NCBI GenBank assembly: GCA_012064415.1
Contig: SSNU01000234.1
Span: 38,598 to 102,597, forward strand
Length of the DNA stretch: 64,000 nucleotides
From: Gyrodactylus bullatarudis
Taxonomy: Eukaryota; Platyhelminthes; Monogenea; Gyrodactylidea; Gyrodactylidae
Direction of reading: 5' to 3'
This document shows positions 22,001-32,602 of the stretch, piece by piece. Within the stretch, counting starts at the first letter, position 1. The number at the start of each line of letters is the position of its first letter. The translations under genes were made by a program, and so were the position numbers. The notes below the pieces were generated by a model. It was not told where the DNA came from. It was given only the letters and a program-made list of their open reading frames with translations, and did no database searches.

Positions 22001-23485
22001 CTTATCTTGATTTTCAAATTATGCTTTGAATTTTTCGATTACTTTACCATTTTCTTACTTTGTTATTAATGTATTGAAATAAATCAAAACTAAGAAATGT
22101 AGGTTTTGCATTGCAAGATATAGGCCTATAGGGTAGTGCAGTAATTTTGAGTCTCGAATTTCAATAAATTTGGTAATTTTTCCTTAACATAAACAAGATA
22201 AGATTAGTAGAAACAGCATAGATTTATTATCAATCCTATTTGAATAATTTTATCTTACATTTTCAAGAATAATTTGTGTCTTGTTTACTCGCCTATACAA
22301 TCCTTGGGTTAGCATATCGGGTCTGCTCGATGAATATCTCTCTATTAATTGTAATCAAAGCTTTGTTTATGTCTGACTAGAGTTGATGAAATCCCTCATA
22401 CTTGGAATAGATTTCCTATGTGCAGTGGATTTCTTATAGCCCAGAGGAAATAACGATTGGTGTTTTTAAGCTACACTGTACGTCTAAGAGAATTTTTCAC
22501 AAAGATTAAAATAGCGGTTAGTTTTGTTTGAAAAATAAAGGCCTTGTTTTTTTCAACAATAAATATTTGGCTAGCAAGAGATGAAATACAATTGTAGCCA
22601 ACAATAATTATAAGTTTAGTTTTATACAAGTTTAGTCAGTGATAAAAATCCAAGGATCCAAAAAATCTACCATAGGGTAGAGTGAAATTTTTAACCTAAT
22701 TTTCACGGAAGAAAATTTCTAAATGCTACTAAATATAGAATTTTATATACAATACGCATTTAAGAAAGTTTTAAAAATTACTTTAATTTCCATTTTTACT
22801 ATAAGCTAGAAATTTTTCGTGCTTTAAAATCTATTTAATCACAAAATCTTGTTTTTTTTTCATCCAAGTTTTTTTGAAAAATGTGTAATTCTTTTCTTGA
22901 AATGAGTAGGATTTCAAAAAATCTTCGAAATCTTGATGAAAAAATCATAGATTCCCAACTCTGAGTCAATGTTCCTAAACCCTCGTTAAGCATACTTTTG
23001 ATTTCCTAATCTAAAAGTGATCCTGAAAAACAAGTTTTGATCTCTCATGTAACTTGTGATATGAATTTCTCCACTTTTTGATAAAGATCATTGTTTCTTA
23101 AGTATTATATCGATTTTTAGCTGAATAATTCAAAATTATTTCAGATTAATTTGGAATCAGAAATGACAAAGCAAAAGATTGAGGAATCGAAAAGTGAATT
23201 AAAATCTCTCAGACTTAATTTGTCCCTGTACCTAGAAGGAATTACAGAGAAAAGGCCAAAGAAGAGTGAGATTTATTCTTGTTTTTTATATCAAGACTTT
23301 GAATTTTGATAATTCTTTTAGAAATTTTTCTCCACATCTAATTATTTCCACATGATTTTCTAGATAGGATCGAAATTCAAGAAAACCCAAAGATTCCCAA
23401 CTCGTCCAGGCTGAAGTCAAAAGATTATTTCACAGGGATGAAATTTGCATTAGAAATATTATTACTATTCATAATTTATGAATAA
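13022..23485 (+). CDS. Divergent glypican (GPI-anchored proteoglycan core family)
   Basis: Ten exons (13022-13157, 13201-13362, 14810-15131, 15796-15940, 15977-16148, 16209-16444, 18238-18368, 21484-21583, 23145-23265, 23364-23485) join in phase to 548 aa, the usual glypican length. Evidence: an N-terminal signal peptide (MFSLTLFVVIFLSE); exactly 14 cysteines in the mature chain, the glypican hallmark; GENCCSYQTE near the N terminus; the paired motif MCQFC...CSEVC; QCWPG where glypicans have CWNG; and a C-terminal hydrophobic run (FALEILLLFIIYE) typical of a GPI signal. The C-terminal stalk contains no Ser-Gly, so heparan sulfate attachment may be absent. Glypicans act at the cell surface in Wnt, Hedgehog and BMP signalling. 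Several introns exceed 1 kb and hold transposon remnants. The stop lies 26 bp from the end of convergent DHX37. Confidence 0.85.
13560..14330 (-). mobile_element. 5'-truncated non-LTR retrotransposon RT fragment
   Basis: Lies in glypican intron 2. Minus-strand frames read IGLSINHSKSKSMLLGP, then after a break LGVQYNNKLQTKDH and a 171-codon frame (13604-14119) with SKLDYCSALI, LVRIQFRLIRKCVGP and PIWLRRIS. These are the palm end, thumb and C terminus of a non-LTR reverse transcriptase. At least one frame disruption lies near 14130-14160, so it is dead. A related copy lies at 56380-56896. Confidence 0.75.
16739..17720 (+). mobile_element. Decayed gypsy-like gag-pol remnant
   Basis: Lies in glypican intron 6. 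A gag-like frame (16739-17176; FNPDRFETWKTEIEIY) is followed in another frame by LIDSDSEISIISKKL, matching the retropepsin active-site region of LTR elements with the usual Gly replaced by Asp. After further breaks comes FSLDPEWEKIARQMFQELI, which resembles the stretch before the reverse-transcriptase core. No LTRs are seen and the frames are broken. Confidence 0.6.
17720..17890 (+). mobile_element. piggyBac-type transposase C-terminal remnant
   Basis: One + frame reads TKVGVDTLD, then YSSRRATKR, then LAMFWNMLDIAAYNTYVLY with one stop inside. This matches the conserved C-terminal block of piggyBac (DDE_Tnp_1_7) transposases, around the final catalytic Asp (GGVD in active members). It abuts the gypsy remnant. 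No terminal repeats were recognised. Confidence 0.65.
18544..18759. repeat. Foldback element (inverted repeat about 50 bp)
   Basis: Left arm from 18544 (AAGCTTCCATTTGACCAGAT) pairs with a right arm ending at about 18759 (ATCTGGTCAAATGGAAGCTT). The pairing continues inward through the TCAAGCCAGTTT / AAACTGGCTTGA segments. It has MITE-like size and structure with no coding content, and lies in glypican intron 7. Confidence 0.75.
18942..19607. repeat. Palindromic MITE, family 1
   Basis: Terminal inverted repeats begin GTTGATATGAAGTTGGGAAT at the left and end with its diverged complement (ATTCCTAACTTCATATCAAT) at the right. Pairing extends inward over most of the element, including GATTTTAAAGAGGGAGTGTG and its counterpart. 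No transposase. The 116-codon minus frame inside is an accident of the repeat. Same family as 31561-32114 and the fragments elsewhere in the window. Confidence 0.7.
19720..21172. repeat. Compound inverted/tandem repeat cluster
   Basis: The outer arms match: about 19735-19835 and, inverted, about 21060-21160 (share TCATCAGTGGTCTCTCT). Inside, a module beginning near GATGACAGCACAGATGTGTG and running to a TTCAGCTTACATAATATTC-like segment occurs forward at about 20180, inverted at about 20520-20690 and forward at about 20820. It looks like nested insertions of one non-autonomous transposon. A further fragment lies at about 42505-42590. Confidence 0.65.
22890..22985. repeat. Right-end fragment of family-1 MITE
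   Basis: Contains AGGATTTCAAAAAATCTTCG, TTGATGAAAAAATCATAGA and TTCCCAACTC, matching the right terminus of the element at 18942-19607. The left half is missing. Confidence 0.5.
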
Positions 23486-23511
23486 TGTGAAAGTGTCAAG
23501 GTCAAATGGGC

Positions 23512-26469
23512 TCAGAACAAGGGAGAACAGACTCGCATCAATACACGAGCGTTACTCTCGTGAGAGCTCGGCTCAAAGGTTGATTGAAGGAAGATAATCT
23601 TCTGAGGGGCTTGGTCATATTCGTACAGGAGAGATTCTGGATGTATAATGAATGGAAGATCTGGATTTTGTTCGCTGACGTAAACAGCTCGTTTACCATT
23701 GGTGACATTCTTCATACCGTTTGTACCTGACTTTTTCAATGTAACAACCTACATTAATTTTGAAGATGAGAACAGGAAAACGTTGTCAAAAAAATACTTT
23801 TTCACTTACCTGACTTTTAAATATGGGACAGGAGGTTAAGCATTTGATAAGATTCATTTTCTTATCCTTCCGACCATCATCGTCATCAACATCCATGGAC
23901 GAGCTGGTATCACTTTGACTATTTAATTTTTTTTGTTTTCTAGCAATTTTTTTCATCCTCCTATGCAATTGTATACGAATTTTTCTGGCCTCTTCAAGAC
24001 GATTGTGATTTAGATTGTTTGATTGACACCAACGTTTCAATTTTGACTTGTTCTCTTTACTCTTTGAATGGATGGACTTGAATTCTGTGAAAATTTGCAG
24101 TAACCTTTCAATATCACCAAAATTGCATGACTTGATCTATAATTATAATGGAAGAGTTGGGGATTATTTTGAGCGTGTCCACACCAGATAATTCTAATTA
24201 TGAATTATTTGTTCACAACATCAACACTTGAAATATGTCCATATTCCATTAATTATTGAAATGATATAAGTAACTCTCAAGATTTATGAATTATTATCCA
24301 ACAAAATTCACAGTCTAATGGGAAATACAGCACCAGGAATGGTATTCCTTCAATAAGATTTTCAACATTATTATTTCTCTCAAATACAAATAAATCATGG
24401 CGAATATTGTTTGTGACAAAGCTTTTTCTTAAATTTTATCGTAAAACACATGGGTAAATATTTGAAAATTTCTGTATTCAAAATCTAATCAATTTAACCC
24501 TACAAGGGAAAATATTTTTCAAGGTTATTTGGTTTCAGAATACGCTGATAACGAATATGCAGTTTTCTCCAAAACCAACATTTAGTTTAAGAGTTATTGA
24601 ACCAAAAGATTAGCCATTCTTAAATTGTCATAACTTCTCAATAAAATATTGTAGTTTGATAAGTCATAGTTCATTCGAAAGAATATTAGTTTTTCTTTCA
24701 GACAAGTGGCCAATAAATTATTTGTTGAGAAAGTTACCTATCCCATATGTGCCTCACTGGGGCTTGAAGGGTTAATGGAAAAAAGGTTTAAAAATTACCC
24801 GATCATTATTGGGAAACGTACCTTTAAAAGTTCTGATTTGTCACTCTCATTATTACTAATTGAAGAAATGAGCTCCTTGTTGATAAGCTCAGTATTGAAG
24901 AATATGGGAAGGACAGAGAGGATGCTAACCAAATTCAAAGTTGTCATGTAGCAACCATAGGATATACTATGAATAATCAAGTAGGCATGTCTAGGGTTAA
25001 TGGGCAACTGGTTCATCAATGCACCTTTTTCCGTTAACTAAGTTGATATAAATTTAAAAATTTCAATTCAGCTCATTTTTTCGATAAACTAACACATATA
25101 CTGGATTCTTTCTTGGTAATTGCCTGTATCTGCTCTAGGACTTGGGTTGCTGCATTGATAGAGTTTTGGGGAGGCTTTGAAATCCATGGAAATTCTAGAA
25201 TATTCTTCACAAATTTTATAAATCAAAATTGAGATAACTAATAAAGAATTTACTTACTTTAATATTCTGTGCGGATAAGTTTAGGATAACAGTAGACAGG
25301 TCTGAATTAAAGAGTTCTGGTTTTACCGTCAATGGACGGGGAAGAAAGTCGTTTTGCGTATAGAGAAAGTAACATATTCCAGGACCGTTTCTGTTTGCCC
25401 TGCCAGCTCTCTGCCAAGCTTGGGACTGAGAAATTTTCTTGACAGTCAAAGATTCAAAATGATTAAACTGGTCAACGTTAATTGTCTTTTCAAATCCGCA
25501 ATCAATAACGCAATTAATACTTGGAATTGTAAGAGATGTTTCAGCAATATTAGTTGAGATAATTACTTTTCTGTGATTATTTGGGGTTTTATAATCTATA
25601 ACTTTTTTCTGATCTGAAACTTGCATGGAGCCATGAAGAGTTAAGATATCCAAGTCTCCAAAGTTGGGATCGTCCAGTCGCATGTAATCAACTTTCTGGC
25701 GTAATAATTTGCAAGTGCGAATAATCTCCTCTTCACCTGGCATGAAAACGATTATTCCATATTTAGTATCTTTAATTCTGGTTTTATGATGAAGGATAAC
25801 TGTCTCGCAAGCTGAAGAGATATAATTAGAGACTGGTTCTGTTAAAAATCTAATCTCAAGAGGATTTGATTTAACAGAAAGATAAAGAACTTTAGTAGGA
25901 CAAACAGGTTCAAAAAAGTCGTAGAAAATTTTAGGATCTATTGTAGCAGACATAATTATGATACGTAGTGGATTTTTTTGAATTTTATTCCGAAAATCCA
26001 ATGCTTTTTTTAGTATTCCAATGAGAATATCTGTATTGAGTCTTCTCTCATGAGCTTCGTCTACTATAACTACACTAAACTTTGAAAGATATGGATCTTT
26101 AGCGGCTTCTACAAGTAAAATTCCATCTGTAACGAATAACAATCTGTTGTTTTCCTCGTCATAGTTTTGAAAGAATCTCATTTGATATCCAACCTTTGTT
26201 GAATCATCAGTAAGTTTGGAAACAAAATCGAACAAACTTTTCACAGCTATACGTCGGGGTTGTGTGATAACAATTCTATTTTTTATCAAAGATGTATTAG
26301 AGGAGAGGAGAAAGGGAACGACAGTGGATTTTCCAGATCCAGTTTCGCTGAGTAGAATAGTGCATGTATGATCAAGGATATCCTTAATGATTGCATTTTT
26401 ATGTTTGTATATTGGTAAATTTTCAATTATTTTAAAATTATCCATAATAGCGATGAAATTTATAGGCAA
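23512..26469 (-). CDS. DHX37: DEAH-box RNA helicase DHX37 / Dhr1
   Basis: Five exons (25258-26469, 25094-25204, 24822-25037, 23810-24136, 23512-23748) give about 700 aa. Dhr1 is a nucleolar helicase that releases U3 snoRNA during 18S rRNA maturation. Helicase motifs in order: ETGSGKS (I), DEAH (II), SAT (III), QRAGRANRNG (VI). Assignment to DHX37 rests on the C-terminal half: ILEFPWISKPPQNS (family F-P-F-P-T-P-P), MNQLPINPRHA (family F-P-V-A-P-R-Y-A) and PFIIHPESLLYE (family V-F-I-H-P-S-S-V-L). It lacks most of the about 240-residue N-terminal region and part of the C terminus of vertebrate DHX37 (about 1150 aa). An in-frame Met at 26442 is an alternative start. The third intron is 685 nt. 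Confidence 0.87.
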
Positions 26470-26571
26470 GTCAAAAAATCATTCATTACATTTGAAATCT
26501 AATTGGATTAAAACAATTTAAGGTGTTTAAATAAAAATGTTATGTTTGATATATTGTAGTGCTGATTCAAA
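26470..26571. promoter_or_regulatory. Shared divergent promoter region, DHX37 / OGFOD1
   Basis: About 100 bp between divergent start codons (130 bp if DHX37 starts at 26442). Both genes serve ribosome function, so co-regulation is plausible but unproven. Confidence 0.4.
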
Positions 26572-28345
26572 ATGGAAAAACATGATTTTCATATAAATGA
26601 TCAAGTAGTTGCCAAATCAAAAGATTACAACAAGTATTTCAACTCCAATTTTGAGGATGAAAGTAACTGATCTTTCTAATTGTATAGATATTTTATTTTC
26701 CTCTGATCCTTTTCCATATTTTATCATTAAAGATCTATTTACAAAAATTCCTCACGATAAAATAGTCAGAGAATGTCTCGAACTTTTGCAAAGTAAAAAG
26801 GAAAGTGATATTCTTTCCCTTTCTCAAAGTGAAGACTTAGCCTCTATTGATGACGAAAATTTCTCTCTAGTTAAAGGTTTCTATCAAGAAATGAAATCAT
26901 TTATGAAAATTATATCTGATATTTCTGGATTTGAACTTTCGAACGAAATTTCTATGACAATCTCTAATTATTCTACTGGAGGTAAATTTTTGTTTTTAAT
27001 TTAAAGATTATTTGCTATGTCATGATGATCAACTTGAGTCTAGAAAGATTGCATTCGTTTACTATTTAACTCCAAGCGACTATGATTATACCATTAATGG
27101 AGGAGCTCTCAACTTGTTTAATTCAAGCCCTCTCTTCAGTGATAGTAGCTCAACAGATTTTCATCCATGTGAAATTGTTAAAAAAATTAATCCAACAAAA
27201 AATTCTATTGTGTTTTTTGAAGTGTCATCAAAGTCTTTTCATGAAGTCTCAGAAATCATTGGAAGTATCGACAGATTATCTATTAACGGATGGTTTCATG
27301 GAGATGTACAAACTCAAGAAAGAGATTTAAGTTTCCTTGAAATGATTGAGCTTATTCGACCAGTGTCTATTGATCAAGAAATATTTTTGAAATGGATAAA
27401 TAAATCATTACTTCTTGACTCTACCAAAGATTCAATGAACTCAAAATTCATCGATGATTCAGAAATTCAGATAACCTCGATATTTAACAAGAATGTATAT
27501 AATGATTTAGTCAAGGCAGTTTTATCGTTGAAGGAAAATGAATGGTCTCGCCAACTTCCAGTCGACTTTCACAGTTATTTTCAACTAAAAAAGCGACTCG
27601 ACTCGAAAGATATTGAACAACTCCCTGAACCAATTATAGAATTATATCATCTTTTCTCGTCTGATTTATTTTTAGATTTTCTAGGTTCATTCACGAATTT
27701 GACCTTGGTAAAATTAAATTCAAATTCTATTGTGGGTAAATCTTACTTAGTAGGAATATTGAAGATTTTTATCAACAATTTTTTTAATCCTCAGAGAGAT
27801 GCTAAACGTCAAAAAACAGATACAATGAATACTTCAGAGGAATCTTACTTGTATAATCCTAAAATCCGCAAATGGAAACGAGGCTGTTATACAATTCTCA
27901 ATGATTTGGATGAAGAAGAAAATAAATCAGAAGATTCCTGTTCAATATCATCAAATGCGTCTAATTTCAGACTTGATGTAATCTATCATATCACTGGGTA
28001 TGGGTCAGAGCAGAATGAGAGTCAATGGAATGAAAATTTTGGCGGTCACACCATTTATTGTCATAAGAACGAAAAGGAACCTGTAAGTGATACTTTTAAG
28101 ACTACCTCATTTCGATAGTAACCGGATATCATGTATATAATTGATTTTTCTAGCTCTTGAAAATCATTCCAAAAGACAATGCATTAAGTTTGATATTTGT
28201 CGAAGAGACAGTAAAACCTTTTGTGAAATATATAAGAAATTCAGCAAATTTTTGTCATTCTTCCAAGGATCAAGAGAAGGATGAGCCAATGTGCTCTTTT
28301 GATTTAACATCAACATATTTTGACCATGATGGCATGAATGAATAA
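26572..28345 (+). CDS. OGFOD1: Ribosomal prolyl 3-hydroxylase
   Basis: Four exons (26572-26662, 26688-26981, 27007-28082, 28154-28345; introns 25, 25 and 71 nt) give 550 aa. OGFOD1/Tpa1 hydroxylates a proline of ribosomal protein uS12 and affects translation accuracy. Iron ligands are visible: LLCHDDQLE, interrupted by the second 25-nt intron just upstream, and FHEVSE. The 2-oxoglutarate-binding Arg lies in RLSINGWFHG. DPFPYFIIKDLF, RKIAFVYYL, IVFFEVS and a second, non-catalytic double-stranded beta-helix half (RKWKRGCYTILND, FGGHTIYCHK, VKYIRNSANF) complete the two-domain family layout. Human length is 542. The stop lies 14 bp from convergent TMEM107. Confidence 0.93.
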
Positions 28346-28359
28346 AATTTTATATTCTA

Positions 28360-28853
28360 TCATTTTCTGTCAACTTCTTGTCTTTTATTTGTTTTTTGGT
28401 ACGTGAGTATGAAAAATAGGAAAACTATACCTTCCGAAATAAAAGGGACTGAGTTGAATACTGCAATTATGATGTAGTAGCTGTTATACCACTGGAAAGT
28501 TATCAAATTATGTGCAGTTAGGGTTACTCCAATAAAATGAAACGTTATTGCTAACAAATGATTAAAATATCATACAGATTGTCTGATGCAATGAAGCGTA
28601 ATATGATGATTGAAGCATGGTTATAAATAATTCTAAAACCATTAAAATAACTGATAAGGTGATTGTTAAGGAATAACTGAAAATATATAATGAAAAATAC
28701 TTCAAGTCTTGTTGGTGAGTGAAATTTGGTAAGTAGATGTCCTTTAAAATAATAAATATGATTTACCTTACTCAAAATTGAATGTAAATTCACAATTATT
28801 CTTATGATTATTAGCTTTGATTTAAAATTCGACAACCCATCTAAAGTTGACAT
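28360..28853 (-). CDS. TMEM107: TMEM107, ciliary transition-zone membrane protein
   Basis: Four exons (28767-28853, 28701-28741, 28576-28676, 28360-28550) separated by introns of only 25, 24 and 25 nt join to 139 aa; human TMEM107 has 140. Four transmembrane segments are evident. By eye the alignment runs the whole length: MSTLDGLSNFKSKLII at the start, LSVILMVLELF in TM2, HQTISITFHFIGV in TM3 (this junction appears only after splicing) and NSYYIIIAVFNSVPFISEG in TM4. TMEM107 belongs to the MKS module at the ciliary gate, so the organism has cilia. Exons 1-3 would be missed by ORF-based gene calling. Confidence 0.88.
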
Positions 28854-28933
28854 TTTTAAAATACCACCAAGTATTTAAGAAGACCAATGACTGTTTTTCA
28901 ATGATTTAGTTTAAACAATTTAAATATTTGAAA
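28854..28933. promoter_or_regulatory. Shared divergent promoter region, TMEM107 / SDAD1
   Basis: Only 80 bp separate the two start codons, so both promoters and 5' UTRs must be packed here. No defined motif recognised. Confidence 0.4.
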
Positions 28934-31900
28934 ATGACTCGTGTTGGAGTATCCCTTCCAGATCTCCAGTATCATTTGAAAAAAGACTGTAATTCTTACA
29001 AATTTGAAGTAAATTTAATAAGCTAATGTATAGTTTGTCAACAGCTTTGAAGAATACATAAGTCTAGAGGATATATTTAGAGAATCCCCTGTTGATTATG
29101 TGGAAAGACTTAAGGAGTTACTTTTATTTTTAGCATCTTGTGTTGACTTATACAAGGAATATGTTAATAAATTTGTTGACCGTTTATTTTCGACTCTTTT
29201 ATCCAAATATCATAACATGCATCCTGAAATGCAATCTGTAAGTTGAATTATTTATCATATAACTAGGCCTATCTTTCAGCTTTCATGAGACTTAGAACCA
29301 AAAATCTAACTACTCCTCTGGATTCTCTTAAAATATCTTTCCATATGATTAAAGCCCAGAATAAAAATATTAGAAAAATCCTACGAAAGTTTATTATCAA
29401 AGACTTCCAACGTTTAAATCAGAAATCCAAGTGTCCCAAAACAAATTCGGTTAGTTAAATAAACTAAAAAATAAATGCCCGTCATTTAATGTTATCATCT
29501 TTTAGGAAGCTCAAGAATATCTCGCTAAACAAATTGATGATCCAAGTCCTAGTGTTTCTCGGGAAGCAGTTTTTATACTACGGGAACTTTTTACTAAACA
29601 AATTTGGGCAGACTCCAAAACTGTAAATATTCTATCAAAAGCGTGCCTAGCCAAATTCAAAAAAACTTATTTACCGGCTATTTTCTTTTTTCTTGGGAAG
29701 ATACGCACAGATCAAGATTCAGATGATGAAAGTGATAATGAAAATCTTGGCAATAAGATAAAACATCTTCAAACAGGTCATCGTGTTGGAAATAAAACTA
29801 ATAAAAGAAAAAAACGCCTTGAAAGATCGATTGAAAATGCTAAAAAGAAGGAAGAAAACAAAGCTAAAAAAACGACTAAAATGGAAGTTAATTATACTGC
29901 TTTGAACATGCTCTACGATCAGCAAGGATTTGCTGAAGCCTTGCTTAAGAAAATGGAGAAATGTTCTGACAAGTTTGAAGTCAAACTTTTAATTTTGGAA
30001 TTAATTAGCAGATTAATAGGTCTATTTAAATTGTGTGTCATTAATTTCTATCCCTCAATCCAAAAGTTTTTGCGGCCCCAGCAGCGTGAAGTTACACATC
30101 TCCTGATGTATGCAGCTCAGTCATCACATGATCAAGTCCCACCAGACGTTATTCAGCCTCTAGTCAAAACAATTGCAGACAATTTTGTAACAGAGAGGGC
30201 TTCAGCTGAAGCTATTGCAGTCGGGTTGAATAGTATTAGGGAAATCTGCGGTCGGTGTCCATATGCAATAGAAATGGATTTACTTGAAGATTTGGTCCAA
30301 TATCGTTCTTATAGGAACAAAAATGTTGTTTCCGCTTCAAGATCATTGATAAGATTGTTCAGAAATCTTAATCCAAGTTTGTTGCCAAATAATTTGCGTG
30401 GTAAACCGACAGATGAAGCAATGGCCGTTAAAGATACAAATGAACAGATAGACTTGAGTAAACCAAATATTCAATACGCTGTTGATAATATTGTCACTTG
30501 TGTGCCTGGTTCTGAAGCAATAATTTTGAAAGCTAACAAAATCAAAGACAAAAGTAAATATTTCATTCATTTTATATGAAATTCATACTGATAAAAAACA
30601 TTGTTCTATTTTATTTGCAGATAAAAAAATGACTCCCGAAGAGCTCAAGTCTATGCGCGAAGAAGCCAGCAATCTAACGAGTCATGTTATTTTGGATGAT
30701 AAAGACTTTGAGAGGATGAAAAAGTACATTGAAAAACAAAAGGTAAAGTTATTATAAATGGAATTATCGCTATAAAAATTAATTAGGCTTAAAAAATTTG
30801 AAAAATAGTATTTTTCGGTTCCAAGGTATTATTTCATTAGTACACTTTATCGTGAAAATACCAAAAAAATCTTGTATAAACTACTTTCAAGTAAACCGAA
30901 TAAAAATATGGAAAATCAATTAATGTTGAAATTGAACTGAAACAGCGAGGTAATTTCTAAATTATTATCTTTGAGGTTACTTTTATTCTTTCAAAAATGT
31001 GGATTGAGATCATTGGTATGAATGAAATACCATGCTATAAGAAAGTATTAATACCTTATCTTCAAAATAATACACTCTGAGACCTTAAAACTCTGAACCC
31101 TGATGCCATAACACAAAAAATTTCACTGTTTCAGAATGGTTTGAGGGAATAGCTGGTTGAAATAATATTTCTCTATTCTAGTCATCGCTAACTGCTCGTG
31201 GAGGTCAAAAGAGAAAGATACTTGAAAAGTTGGAAAAGGATAGACTTGAAAAGTTGAAAGAAAAGGAAAACTCGGACCTCGAGGTTGAAGAAATATCTAC
31301 ATCTGAGGATGAAGAGTCTTCATCTAATTCCTCGAATGATGATGATGATTGTTGTGATGATTCTGATGATGAAAGTGAAACCAGCAAACCCCATCCTGAC
31401 TTTGTCTCACACAGCAGCATCATTAAATTAGCAAAGAGACCAAAAATGGACAAAGTCTCCCGCCTAGAATCTGTCAATGAGGGTCGGGAAGATCGAGAAA
31501 AATACGGCTTCAAAGTAATCACTATAATCTGGTTGATAATATTCAATTTGTTTGAACTACAGCTATTCTCGAGGAATTTGGGAATTCATGATTTTTACAA
31601 AAATCTCATTTTTTCATCAAGGTATCGAAATTTTTGAAATATTTTTTGGTAACTGATTCAAAATGTACACTTTCACTGAATTGAGAAGAAAAATTTGGAA
31701 AAAAGCATTTTTTGGAACATTTTAGAGAAATTTTAAAATTCGAGATGGCACGATTTTTTAATTTTTTTAAGCTTTGAGTCGAAAATTTTTGTTGATTTCA
31801 AAAATGAATAAGAGTAAATATTTTCCTTGTCTAATGATGATCCTGAAATATAACGTTTGATTCCTCTCTGACCTTGAAATCAACAAAAATTTTCGACTCA

Positions 31901-32307
31901 AAGCTTAAAAAAATTAAAAAATCGTGCCATCTCGAATTTTAAAATTTCTCTAAAATGTTCCAAAAAATGCTTTTTTCCAAATTTTTCTTCTCAATTCAGT
32001 GAAAGTGTACATTTTGAATCAGTTACCAAAAATTATTTCAAAAATTTCGATACCTTGATGAAAAAATGAGATTTTTGTAAAAATCATGAATTTCCAAATT
32101 CATCGAGAATAGCTTTATGTTAAATTTATCTCCAAGGTTCGTCGAATGAATCAAAATGCCAGTACCACTAATCGGGAGAAGAGCAAGAAGAAGACCTTCA
32201 ACATGATCAAACACAAGGTCAAGTCAAAGGGTAAAATGAGCATTAGAGATAAACAAATTCGTCTTAGAAACCATTTAATGAAGATGGCAAAGTTTACTAA
32301 AAAATAA
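28934..32307 (+). CDS. SDAD1: SDA1 homolog, 60S ribosome biogenesis
   Basis: Seven exons (28934-29008, 29034-29237, 29267-29449, 29506-30553, 30621-30742, 31182-31514, 32137-32307) give 711 aa (human 687). Sda1 is a nucleolar/nuclear pre-60S assembly and export factor. Family sequence: SVSREAVFILRELF, NIWADSKTVN-type (QIWADSKTVN), LISRLIGLFKL, FLRPQQREVTHLL, NFVTERASAEA, SRSLIRLFRNLNPSLLP, LRGKPTDEA, then an acidic run (DDDDCCDDSDDESE) and a basic C terminus (REKSKKKTFNM, SIRDKQIRLR). The first two introns are 25 and 29 nt; their exact removal restores family spacing. The last intron (622 nt) contains a long palindromic MITE. Confidence 0.94.
31561..32114. repeat. Palindromic MITE in SDAD1 intron 6, arms about 243 bp
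   Basis: Left arm 31561-31803 and right arm 31872-32114 are near-perfect reverse complements with only a few mismatches (for example at the outer GGGAATTC / AATTTCC), around a loop of about 68 bp. Termini belong to family 1 (AATTCATGATTTTTACAAAA, then CATTTTTTCATCAAG). It is oriented so the SDAD1 pre-mRNA would contain the whole hairpin. Confidence 0.85.
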
Positions 32308-32602
32308 ATTTTAATATTTAATATCTAATATTGTCATTACGTTATGTCGTACAGAAATTCTATAGGAGAGTTAAAAATTATCCACTTCTAATTATAAATA
32401 TAGTGGTTGAATTAAAGAATAGCTGGAGTCGTATTGGTCTTTTTTTCATAGACGACTAAGAAAACTCACAACGAGGTCTTCATCTCGTCTATGTTAAAAA
32501 GTCCTCAGTCTTTTTGTCATTCAGAATCTCGGATAAACTATCTTTACTAGTGTGAGTAAAAATTAAAGGATAGTAAACTCCTGCCATGAATATTCATCAT
32601 AA
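32308..32602. other. SDAD1 downstream spacer
   Basis: About 295 bp, A+T-rich, with no ORF. A short imperfect stem (CATAGACGAC about 32448 against GTCTATG about 32499) is the only structure noticed. Confidence 0.3.

Noticed and set aside
24706..24951. 81-codon + ORF
   Set aside because: Antisense shadow of DHX37 exon 24822-25037 and its intron.
31205..31546. 113-codon minus ORF rich in Ser
   Set aside because: Mirror of the acidic Asp/Glu/Ser stretch of SDAD1 exon 6.
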